Shown piece after piece: positions 11,399-21,548 of a DNA stretch of 64,000 nt. Source of the stretch: Turbatrix aceti (Eukaryota; Nematoda; Chromadorea; Rhabditida; Panagrolaimidae); assembly GCA_963969345.1 (NCBI GenBank), contig OZ017770.1, positions 567,246-631,245 of the forward strand, in the 5' to 3' direction. Position numbers and translations under genes: made by a program. Positions within the stretch are counted from its first letter, which is position 1. Each line of letters opens with the position of its first letter. The notes under the pieces are model-generated. The model saw nothing but the letters and a program-made list of their open reading frames with translations. It made no database searches and was not told the DNA's origin.

Positions 11399-12064
11399 TG
11401 CAAATGCGTTGATCATACACGGATAATAATTTTTCTAACTACAATAAAGCGTTTTGAAGCATTACAACAATTTGAGAGTAAATTTTGCACGAATGCACGT
11501 CAGAATGAGGAATGGTTCGGTAAACTGACTGTTAGCGCTGTTTTTCAAGCTTTGACGCTTAACGTAACAGCATTTACTTTACTTTACTTTATTACTCTTA
11601 CTCGTGCATAATTACTCATTACAAAATTAGACAGTGATGCACGAAGAGGGCGCCGTCAATCGTAGCTACCTGCGTCACGTCGTAGTCCTTAGCAGGAGCG
11701 TTCTGGAAGGCCGCAAAGTCGTCGGTCCATCGCCTTGGAGGGTGGCCTGGCGGACGTTTGTTGTTTGGTTAACGTAACAGCATTATTTGTTTTTTTCCAG
11801 AAATCAAATTCAACACAGAAAAGTCATTCTGCATGTTTTTTTGTTCTTTCATGATCGTTGCATTTTGTTCGTCCTTTCGACGTAAAAAAAATTCCTTGCC
11901 AAATTAATAGCAATAAAATGCCTAAAATTCTTATTACAAAAAATGAATTCCTCTTCACGTGTCGTAATTTATGAACCCTTTAAACACTGATAATCATTCA
12001 GTTTACCTGACCCGTAATGGTTCGACAGACGCAGTAAAATCATAATAACAAGAATTGCAGAAAT
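11399..12064. other. Intergenic region between Ly-6-like gene and MIOS
   Basis: Tail-to-tail spacer with an inverted LINE tail at 11575-11768; no gene seen in the rest, which is AT-rich. Confidence 0.6.
11575..11768 (-). mobile_element. 5'-truncated LINE 3' end, copy 2 (inverted)
   Basis: The reverse strand repeats the element at 5226-5414 and extends about 36 nt further 5', reading KRPPGHPPRRWTDDF, a better match to the LINE C-terminal Pro-rich/RRW motif. The AGTAA-type tail is at 11575-11600. A perfect 16-nt target-site duplication, ttaacgtaacagcatt, flanks it at 11559-11574 and 11769-11784. Confidence 0.82.
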
Positions 12065-15000
12065 TCACTTCGTCTTCTTCTTGACAAGTTTGTTGATCGA
12101 AGTTTCGCGAGCTTCGAAGTGGGTGTGTTTTTCACCGCAGTCAACGCTTCCATCTCGACGGGACTTGATAAGAACGGCCTGGTCGATCAGCGAGCCATCG
12201 AGTCTCATGCACATGCATCTACATCCGGAAGAGGGACAGATATCATAGAGATGAAACCAGTCGTGCATATGCTTGTAATGACCTCCATGATGGCAGTGCT
12301 AAATATAATACATTGTATCTTGATTCTTGAATTAAAAGGAGTCTCACCGAGCAGAACACAAAACTCTGATCAAATACACTCGCGCTTTCATTTTGACCAT
12401 TGATGCTCTCAATAATGCTTCCGTAATGCATTCGACACACCGAGCACTTGGGCAATGGCTTCCGACAGTAAGCACACGTCGTGATGCGCCCGCGACTCTG
12501 GTAGTTGTCTGCCATCTCACGGCGTCCGTCGAATCTCATGGGCTTGAATTTGTCTATAACACAAGGATACGCAGGGCGACCGCAGTAGTTGCACGCAATC
12601 ACAGCCTATAAAAACCTTAAAGCTAAACTGATTGACAATCAAAATATTACCTGTGCTCTGTGAGACTTCTTAGACTTCCTCTTTAAGTGATCAAAAAGCT
12701 GGTTGTAGATGAAAAGTCGCTCCAAATCCATGTCCCATGCACTGAGAAGCTCCATGTAGTCGAAAAAACAGTGCATGGCGCGTTTTCGTTGTTTGTTGAT
12801 ATCAATAGCATTTCTGTAAAAAAAGTACTCTCAGATTAAAAAAAAGAACAACTGAACATACGCGACTTTTCGAATCAAGTCTTCAGTAATAATGCCTAGG
12901 TTGTGGGGGTCTCTGAACACGGAAAATGTTCTGAAGCAATTCCCGATCACGTAAAGTATGGAGCACGTCTGAAGATCATGCGTGTTTTCGTAGTACCGTT
13001 CAAGGCAGCGGTACGAATGTCGGTTGTCATACAACCCGGTGAAGATGAGTGCTTTAAGCGGGGTGTACAGCAGAAGTTCTTCGTAGTAAACTTTGAAAAC
13101 TCTGGTCAGCATTGCGTCGTCCATATGGATTAGGCAAAAAAGGGCTCTGTCTTCCATTGCGATTTTCTAAAAAAGTAAACGTAAAAAATTGGTGTTTACA
13201 AAAAAGGCGGTGAATCTTACTTTGGTCATGGCAATTTCCCACATGATTGTCGAATAATTGAGTCGCTTTGAAAGCAGTTTGATGATCGCGACAAGTTCGA
13301 ACTCATTGCCAAGCTTTTTGATATTTGATTCGTACGTTTCCTTCGTCATGCTTACACCATCAAATCGGAGTACTTCTGTGATGACACCAAGCAACAGATC
13401 ATTGTACGTCTCGATATGCTTGCGTTTATACTGCAGGCGAAAACTTGTTTTTTTGCTAAAAACTGCGTCACGCAGTTTTTTCAAAATCTGAAATCAAAAA
13501 TTTGTTGTACTACTGTTTGAGGCACTTGCACTCACTTTTATGGCCATGCTACTTTGACACGCTGACATAGCGATGAAAACTGCTCGAAGGAAGTTCTCGA
13601 CTGTTTTTTCACGCATGAAAAAATCGCAGAGCAGCTTGATGCCATCCGAGTCACCCAATCGTGGCCAGTGCCACATCTGAAGTAGCACATTTCGGTGGTT
13701 GTTTGTGAAGACACGGGTGCTTCCCCATCTACAGTACTCGTCGTACTGCGAGGACTTGGATATGGTTTTAGCAAGAATGTAGTTGACCCCGACAAAAGGA
13801 TAGCCAGGTGACACCTTGAGAAGATCGTTCTCCTGAAGCTCTCGAAGCCTGTAAATCCAACGCCATGCCCAGTGGCACTCCATAGAGAAAAACTGAGTGT
13901 GGTTTTCAACTATTGATAAGCAGTTGTTAACAAGAGCTAAAAAATATACTCCAGACAGAGTCCAAAAAAACAGCAAAACTCACAATTCTTATCGTCTCGG
14001 ATATTTCCATACCCAAAGCCGACTTCAGCTCTCATGCGCATGACAACACTGATATCCGCTTTAGGCCGCTTACTGGAAGACTCTGGAACTGTAAACAGAA
14101 GCACGGGTGACAGTTTGGGCAGAATACGTTTCATGTCGGACTGGGCATTTTCAAAAATTTCTTTCCAATGCTTTTTGAAAAATTCTTGCTCGATTTGGGG
14201 TGTAAGCATTTCTCTCGCGATGTTTACCTTTCCAAAAACACGTTCACAAAGAGCGTTTAGTTTTTTGTGCTCCAGCAACTCTGCGTAGTGCTTCGGCATG
14301 ATGTCAGCATCTTCGATGACGACCTTCTTGTAGTTAGGTGGACGCTGCGCTTCAAGAAAATTGATTATCTGACCAGCAATGGGTCGCTCCATGACAGTCT
14401 CAGTAACCGAGCCAAACTGGTTGAAAGTGTAAAGAAACTCATTATTAACACCCAGACTTGCGCAAACAAAGGGATTTATCTGAAAATAAAGCTAAAAAAA
14501 ACGACCAAAAAAAACGCGAGATATACTCACACTGCAAAGCTGAATGTGGGAGAAGTCCTTCTTCGGCGTGTTGGTAACAATAGCAACCTCGTTCTTGTAA
14601 GTCGGATGCCATTGAAAGCTTCTGATGTTGTGGACGTTGGGGAACGAGAAGGATTCAGTCATGTACGGAAAGCTCTCCGCGTTGTCCGAAAACATGCGTT
14701 CAATTTTCGCGTTGTAGTTATTTGTAATCTCAAAATCGGGGTAACTGTATCCCGTTTCAGCGACAGTGAAGGTAAAAAGTCGGTCAGAATCATCGAGAAG
14801 ACAGTTGATAGCAAACCGATTGTGGGGACTCCAACAACACTGCTTGACACCACATCGCTCCTTGTTGTAGTCCGAAATCGTATAAAGCGGCTTTTTGAGA
14901 TATCTTCGGTCGTAGATTAAAAGACTGCTGCTAGGAGCGTAAATATCAGAAGAATAGGTCAAAAATCGGTGGCCCAGCAGCGGCTCAACCTGGATAGAAC

Positions 15001-15819
15001 GCAGCTGGCTACCATCAGGCAGAGAGACATCCAGCATGATGCCTTGGTCGTTACCACGCAAGTCAAACACTCGCAGTTTGCGATTACCGACCAAAGCGAT
15101 GATGTCTTTGTCTTCGGGGAAAAATGCTGCCGAAGAAAGTGTGTCGTGTGTAATCCAACGAAAAGAAGTTCGAATGTTCCGAATGCCAAGAGATACCTGA
15201 TGCTCGAGATCTAGAACAGTCAGTGACGAAGTATCACCCGTTCTACAATAATAAATTTATTTTATGCAAGTTTTGTGCATTGCTTACCGCTTGCCATGAC
15301 CAACAACCAAAAGCTTGCCTTTGTCAACGTAATTCCAACTCATTGACACAGGAGGTAAGTCTAAGGGTAATCCAAACAAGTTGGGACTAAATATTATTAC
15401 TTTCAGATAAACTTCATTTTGTGATAACCAAAAACTCACCCGCCTCGCCGTAATTGATGTTGATCGACTTCGCGGGGTGAACGATGGAAAAACATACAAT
15501 CGCTGAAGGCAACAGCAACGATGCTTTCGTCAAAGTGTCCTTGAGAAACCAAACGTGGTACACCATGCTGAAAGAATCACAACTAGACGAAAAAATAAAC
15601 TGTTTAGAAAATCACCTTTTGTTTGAATAGGATGTAGTATTGACGGGTAAAAGGCACAACCTTGGCATATCCTCTTTTTTTCCGAGTGCGAGTAAAATAA
15701 GAACTACCGATCCGATAAGTTTTGTCTAGTTCAAAAACTGAGAAGCGGTCGGAGTCAACTGTCGCAAATCGTCTGCTATCATGCCGAAGCCAGTGTATCT
15801 CTGATACAACGGGCCGCAT
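12065..15819 (-). CDS. mios: MIOS (missing oocyte), GATOR2 complex subunit
   Basis: About eleven exons on the minus strand. From the N-terminus: WD40-type propeller (start MRPVVSEIHW at 15819; blades through 14532 with VFDLRGND and LLIYDRRYLKKPLYTI); a long helical middle (about 14480-12650); and a C-terminal zinc-binding module (12605-12065) with CNYCG, TTCAYCRKPLPKCSVC, GGHYKHMHDWF and CPSSGCRCMC. The HGGHxxHMxxWF...CPxSxCxCxC ending is diagnostic for MIOS. With WDR24, WDR59, SEH1 and SEC13 it forms GATOR2, which relieves GATOR1 inhibition of mTORC1 at the lysosome when amino acids are present. Internal exon limits are approximate; roughly 850 residues result. Its upstream flank is largely transposon sequence. 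Confidence 0.88.
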
Positions 15820-16112
15820 TTGAAGAAATCATTGGCAAGACAAAGCCTAGCAAAAAATTGATATATAAACGAGACGCCGTGCTTTGTGCACGTTTTGCCA
15901 AAATAGTATAAAATATAGCGTGAACGTTCGTGTTTGTTCGTGAACAAATCCAAAATTTGCTGTTCATGTTCGTTCATGAACAAAATTTAAATGAACGGCT
16001 CTGTTCATGTTTGTTCACGAACAGAGCTAAATTTTTAGAACAGAAAGAACGAACAAAATGATCGAACTGTAAACGTAAATGTAAATATTTCGGTGGCTGC
16101 CAACATTCTTAC

Positions 16113-16651
16113 CAGAGTTGTTCAATTCGACAATTTTCAGTGCTCGCTCTGCTCGCGCTCTTTGAGCAATTCAATTTTCCGTGCTCGCTCTGCTCATGCT
16201 CTTTGAGTTCCTAAAATTTTCGCGCTCGCTCTGCTCGCGCTCTTTTATTCTCAGATCCTCTGCTCTTGCTCTGCTCACGCTCGTGAGTTGAGCAGGAGCA
16301 AGCAATGAGCAAACATGGCTCACACAAAAAAAGTGAATTTTAAGACACAAATTCAGTCCTTTGCTAAAAGAAATACCGCATATTGCTTCGAGATACCCCC
16401 AACATCGTGTTTTTGGTCGAAATTACCAGTATTTTAGTATTTGTAGCACTAAATTTATAGTGAGCAGTGCTCATTTTTAAAATTTCTCGCGCTCGCTCTG
16501 CTCGCGCTCTTTGAGCAATTCAATTTTTCGTGCTCGCTCTGCTCATGCTCATTGAGCACTCCAATTTTTCGCGCTCGCTCCGCTCGCGCTCGTGAGCTGA
16601 GCAGGAGCGAGCAGTGAGCAGGAGCAATTTTGTGAGCATCGAACAACTCTG
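16113..16651 (+). mobile_element. Non-autonomous hAT-type element (inner, nested)
   Basis: Terminal inverted repeats cagagttgttc (16113-16123) and, on the right, its complement with changes ending gaacaactctg (16651). A perfect 8-bp target duplication attcttac flanks it (16105-16112 and 16652-16659), the hAT hallmark. About 539 bp, with no coding capacity seen. Two internal blocks (16139-16290 and 16470-16625) carry repeated units of the form gctcgctctgctcgcgctc, probably subterminal transposase-binding repeats. Confidence 0.85.
16139..16625. repeat. Direct and inverted GCTCGC-rich subterminal repeats in the inner hAT element
   Basis: Units of about 42-45 nt, built on gctcgctctgctcgcgctc followed by tttgagcaattcaattt, recur in both halves. 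Their complement (gagcaggagcgagcagtgagc) occurs next to each array, giving strong potential for foldback. Confidence 0.75.
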
Positions 16652-17160
16652 ATTCTTACTGATTTGCGCAACCGTCTCTGTTATGAGAAACTAAGCGGAT
16701 TAATGTTTGTTTTGATTTCAGTAGCTTTTGATTTCATTTTCGATTGTTCTGTCAAAAATAAAGGATAACAATGAAGTTCAGTCTTTATAATTTGTTCATT
16801 GTGTTCGTTCACGTTTGTTCGTGAAAGTCTTCACGTTTGTTCGTCCTTGTGAACAAAATTGACAAAATGTTCATGTTCGTTCATGAACAAAAAAAAACAA
16901 GTGTTCACCCATCCCTGGTGAGAACGCCTAGCTTGGCGCACGCGATAAACAAAAAACAATGTAAATCAGGAGACAACCACAAAAATATATCAACAACTCA
17001 AATGTCGAACTTTACGATATTCGAGATGGACAGTACGAAGATCTTCGAAGGATTGCACATTTATTCAAATGTTAAAAAATTTGGCGTTGTGTGACACTCA
17101 TTCTCCCGCTGTTATATAACAGTAGAGGTCTTTTCTTTGAATACAAGGCGCGCACTCAAA

Positions 17161-18688
17161 ATGCCGGATGATTTGATTTCCATGTATCGCGTGCTTCTCA
17201 AGAAACGAGATACTGAAGAACGCGTCTGTCATATTGATTTGGACTATTTTTTCGCCCAATGTGAAGAGCGCCGATGTCCTCGTCTCGCCCGTGTTCCTTT
17301 CGTCGTTGGTAGCAATGCTATGGTGGTACGTTTTGTTTTTATCGTTAACTTTCACATCTGAATTCATATATTTAGTCAACCAGTAACTACGTGGCTCGTC
17401 GATATGGTGTCAAATCGGGTATGCCTGGCTTTCAAGCCAAAGAACGCTGTCCGGAGCTTGTGATCTGTACTCCTGATTTCCGGTACTATCACTTTGCTTC
17501 CAACAACTTCAAACGGGCTCTCCTCGAACACTTCAGCAGAAACGTGTATATGGCTGGATTGGACGAAGCCTACGTCGACCTAACCGGCTACATTCCTCGT
17601 GAACGTATGGGTTCCAACAGCAAGGATCGTTTTGGGAAAATGAAAGTTTTTAGGCGAATTTCGATTTGGCGCTTATTCCGGTGATTGCATCTGCTTTGTG
17701 CCTCGTCTCGATGAACTTCCGGAATCTGCTACTATTGATTCCGCTGAAGAAAGTACGACTTGCACGTTTTGCAAGATGAGTTATGTTTTGCACAATGTGG
17801 TTTGCTACTTCGAGGAAACCATTGAAGATGTAGGTTTTTATTTAGCTTTTTTGTCCGGTAACGGTTTGTTTTCAGCATCTGAAGTATATGCGTCTTATTA
17901 TCCGCTTTCGTACTGGATTGACCTGCAGCATTGGTTACGCTCCAACTCGTATGCTTGCCAAAGTGTGCTCGGATCTCAACAAGCCCAACGGACAGTTCGT
18001 TCTTATGCCAAAGGATGTTGACAACTTCATTCGGAACACATCCCTGTCCCGTTTTCCTTTTGTTGGCCCGACGTTTGTCAAGCAGCTTTCCGATATGGAT
18101 ATCGTAACAGGTGGAGATCTGCTCTCGCAGGCCAAGATTGTCAGCCGCACTGTTACCGGTGCTCGCCTCAAGTACCTGGCTCATATCCTTGCCGGCGTCG
18201 ATGAACCAGCACCCGAAAAAGAAACTGAACGAACCCGTAAGATTTTTTGCATTTTTTTTTATCGTAAATTTCTTTTAGGCGGAGTGGAAATCACGTTTCC
18301 TCGTGTTGCGTTTTCTGACCTCTGGAATCTTCACGGCCGATCCGTTGCCATGGATGCCATTCACTCCACCCGCAAGCTTGGCGTTTTTGCAGTTGGCGTT
18401 ATCAGTGTTAAGATCCAGACTTTTGCCTTCCGTAATCACACCAAAACCAAGTCGCTCAAGGACAAGGTGAAGTTGAGCGAAGCAGCAGTCATTCCAATCG
18501 TCCAAAAACTTGTTAATGAGTACATCACCGAAATGGGCGGTAAAACTGAGATTCGTCTTTTTGGTGTGCGTTTCTCAAATCTTGGTTTCACTGCGAGCAA
18601 AGTTCAGCAGCAGCTCACCTTTCAGCCGGCTTCTGCGAAGCGTGCCAAATTGACTCCGGGTGAAGTTATCGTTATTGACGATGATTAA
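17161..18688 (+). CDS. polk: Y-family DNA polymerase, kappa/DinB-like
   Basis: Exons 17161-17325, 17376-17604, 17654-17829, 17876-18236 and 18279-18688 give 446 residues. Palm motifs with catalytic acids are present: HIDLDYFFAQCEERRCP near residue 22 and LDEAYVDLTGY near 123; STSNYVARRYGVKSGMPGFQAK is the fingers block specific to the DinB/kappa group. GYAPTRMLAKVCSDLNKPNGQ and the helix-hairpin-helix region (FPFVGPTFVKQLSDMDI) follow, then the little-finger domain. It carries out translesion synthesis past bulky lesions. It lacks the C-terminal UBZ zinc fingers of vertebrate POLK. Exon 2 must end at an internal GTATGG donor to keep frame; without that 49-nt intron the frame breaks. An upstream in-frame ATG at 17137 is a possible alternative start. 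Confidence 0.88.
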
Positions 18689-18803
18689 CTGTCTTTTTAA
18701 TCTCTCTTTTTTTCTTATTTTCCCAGGTGTAAGTTGTCGGCGTAATTGTTTGTGCAATAAATTAAGTGTGATGTTGAGGGAAGTAATAATCAAATCGCCT
18801 GCG

Positions 18804-18962
18804 ATATGCTTGTCTCAGAACTTCAAAAATGCGAACTCTTATGCTTTTCAATTATGTTGGAGTCACAACGCCAAGCATGGCTTTATTTGCACAGTGAACT
18901 CGGGAGAACGCGTTGTCCAGGCTACATTGATGTGACTCTTCTGACCGATCGATATGACCGAT
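18804..18962 (+). other. Upstream ORF overlapping the ZDHHC6 start
   Basis: A 52-codon frame (begins MLVSELQKCELL, contains RQAWLYLHSELGRTRCPGY) ends at a stop inside atgaccgataatatg, overlapping the first ZDHHC6 ATG by 8 to 9 nt. No relatives recognised. It could be a translational uORF, a small second cistron or chance. Confidence 0.3.
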
Positions 18963-20562
18963 AATATGTCGGAATCTGAAGTGGACAAAATAAGAAAGCT
19001 ACGAGCCACCGCCGATCCCGAGGATTGGCCTTCCGACGCCATGGAACCCATCGACAACTTCGCCTGTCTACTCAAATCTATCACTAAAATTTTTCCGATC
19101 ATTGCTCTTTCACTAATATTCTTCGTAAGTTTTTGCGTATTTTCGGATTATTGAAAAAATTAATTTCAGATTGGCATGGGTACTACAGTTGTCATAACAA
19201 TGAACATGAATGCTTTTGTGTCTATTTCGGGTACAATCGTTTTGTTTGGGTTTCTGACCTTAAATTACCTTGCATTGTCCTACTACTTAAGCGTCCTATC
19301 AATCAATCCGGGTTTTGTGCGGTACAACTGGATGCCGCCTCTGGAAGAAGATAAGAAAAAGCTTCAATTTTGCAAAATATGCAATGGCTTTAAGGTACCT
19401 CGTTCTCACCACTGTTCTCAGTGTAACAGATGTGTCATGAAGATGGATCACCACTGTCGTGAGTCATATTTTTATCATTGATAACTCAATAAATCATATT
19501 TACAGCATGGATTAACGGATGTGTTGGTTTTTATAATCAGGCGTTGTTTGTTAAATTTTGTTTTTTTTCAATTATGGCTTCCTTCATTTCGTTCATTATT
19601 ACTGGTTCTATCGTGGCGCCTACTTTTTGGCAGGTATTTTTTTAATATAAAACTAGTTTTCAAAGTTCTTATTTTTCAGTTTTATGTTCAGCAAGTTCCC
19701 CTATTTTACCTGAATTCAACTGGTAGGTGGGCGGTCCTTCTAATCATTCTCTTCGTTCTTGCCGGTGCAGTTGCCATTGCCGTTAGTATTCTTTTAAAGG
19801 TTCAAGTTGATGTTATAATTTCCAATAAAACAACTGTCGAGGAATACATATGTAAGCATATTTTATTTTGTCCCTACAAGATGCTAAAAAGAAATTATTT
19901 CTAGGTAGCAAGGCGGATTGCTTTCGTGACGAACCCTTTGTCTTTCCATACGATCTCGGCATTCGACGCAATGTTACCAACGTTCTCTGCAACGGACCTA
20001 TAGCAAGAGGTAACGGTACTTGGTATTCCGTAATTGAAGGCTGTGATCAGTTTACTCTGACGGTAAGTACCATTAAATTAGAGGCATGAAATAATTTGTA
20101 TTTATGCGTGGAATAAAAATAGGCATGGCAGAGATGAAAACTAGCGTGCAATTTATCTCGCTGCCTTATTACTTCTCCAAAGTGCTTATGCAGTATTTTT
20201 AGCGTGAGCAAATCTTTCAAAAAACGCTCAAGCAATCACTTGCAAGAATTCACAGAATTTCGCATAGCTACGGCGGCGGTTATTTCTTGTCGGCTATGTC
20301 TTATGGTCCTCGTGTTTTTTTCTGTCAACCCATTGGCGATCCCCGACGTATTGTAGTCAAGGCTGGAGATTTATTCATGATCTATCGTTACAGCGATGAT
20401 TGGGCGTACGGCCGCAGGGTTGAGACAAGTGACGAACTGACTCCGACAACTGATTTCAGAGACTGTACTTTTAGATTTGCTGATGAGAAACGTGGTTGGT
20501 TTCCCACTAATTGTATTGAAAATTATCAAAATCTTTCCCTTGAATACCTTAAAATGGATTAG
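18954..20562 (+). CDS. zdhhc6: Palmitoyltransferase ZDHHC6 (DHHC domain plus SH3-like tail)
   Basis: About six exons joined by short introns (roughly 18954-19122, 19170-19458, 19506-19633, 19680-19851, 19906-20062 and 20203-20562). Two N-terminal membrane helices are followed by the cysteine-rich DHHC domain (FCKICNGFKVPRSHHCSQCNRC... then MKMDHHC | PWINGCVGFYNQ), two more helices, and FVFPYDLGIRRNVTNVL, a conserved ZDHHC6 block. The last exon encodes an SH3_2-type domain, the hallmark of this member. In animals ZDHHC6 acts in the endoplasmic reticulum on substrates such as calnexin. Either ATG 18954 or 18969 may be used. POLK ends about 265 nt upstream on the same strand. Confidence 0.88.
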
Positions 20563-21548
20563 TAATTTTAACCGATGTAGTCGATGCCTTAATGTTTTGT
20601 CATACTTAACTATGTTGTAATTATGCGTTTGTAAGATTAATAAACCGTTTTGACGTATGTAAATGTTGATGATTCATGCTAAATGTTATTGCTTTAAGAT
20701 ACGCGATAAATGCATATGTCGTAGGCCGACCCACGGCGACAATATGGTTGCCAGCAGGGGGCAGGGAGAAGAACAGATCTTTTACTGCGTTTCTTTCATT
20801 TCTCCGTTTCCTGCCTGTCGCTGGTAGTGATTCTTTACTGGACCTCGGTATTTTCTTTTCTGCAAAATCAAAGCTTCGATTGTGAGTCAACGTGGTGTGT
20901 AAAAATGAAGGTTAGTGATAAAAACTTCCTATCTAAATAATGACGCGTATAGCCTAGTAGTATGATGTTTCTTTTGTTCTGAGGTTTATAAATGTAGTTT
21001 TTTTACCAGCAGCGCCTTTGAGAAAATCGCGTGTTGTTGAGTCTAACTTCGTCATCCATAGTGAAAGGAACGTCATTGAGGGAAAAATGTTTGTTGTGTA
21101 TCCAGATGGATGAATCATCCAGTGGTTATCCAATACACTTCACACAATGCATCTTTTGTATAATAAATTACTGTTTAAAAATATTCCAAAATGCGTGAAT
21201 TTGTATATTCAAAACAAGGCGGGGTTTCTGTGCTATAAGCTAGCTGGTTACGGCCGAGTGCGTCTGTCAAGACGACTGGCAACAACGAGAGAGGGGTTTC
21301 CGTCCCAGCGCTTTTCACATTTTGACTTGGCATAGTGCTATAGAAATCAGCTCTTTCGGTTTTGACGGACTTATGAATTGTTGTGTCGTACTTGCAAGCA
21401 CGCAAGCTTTAAGCAAACGATCCGGCTTTTGTCGTCATCCTCCTTGCACACTTTTTTATGCATCCCCCTCTCTTGTCCTTGATTTTTTTCGAAAGACCCA
21501 GGGTGTATATAAGCCTCCTGCAACAACGCAGACAGTCACACCTACAGG
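20563..21548. other. Intergenic region before the aerolysin-like gene
   Basis: Apart from the promoter at its right end, no gene is seen; short frames look random. Confidence 0.55.
21506..21512 (+). promoter_or_regulatory. TATA box of the aerolysin-like gene
   Basis: The sequence tgtatataagcc lies about 40 nt upstream of the ATG at 21549, the standard distance allowing for a very short leader. No acceptor lies between it and the start, so this gene probably uses its own cap rather than trans-splicing. Confidence 0.6.

Larger units (their letters stand above)
15915..16917 (+). mobile_element. Degraded hAT-type DNA transposon (outer element)
   Basis: Subterminal repeats of the form gttcatgttcgttcatgaac occur at both sides (about 15915-16030 and 16790-16890) in inverted arrangement. 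The right end is ttcacccatccctg (to 16917), whose complement cagggatgggtgaa is a typical hAT terminus. No matching left terminus is present, so that end is truncated or diverged. Around the inner insertion a frame reads VAANILTDL and then RNRLCYEKLSGLMF (about 16094-16112 and 16660-16700), resembling the C-terminal dimerisation segment of hAT transposases. The remainder of the transposase gene is missing. Confidence 0.65.
15820..17160. other. Divergent MIOS/POLK intergenic region, mostly transposon
   Basis: Nearly all of this 1.3-kb region is a truncated hAT element (about 15915-16917) with another element inserted in it (16113-16651). Promoters of both flanking genes must lie in what remains or within the elements. 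Confidence 0.7.
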
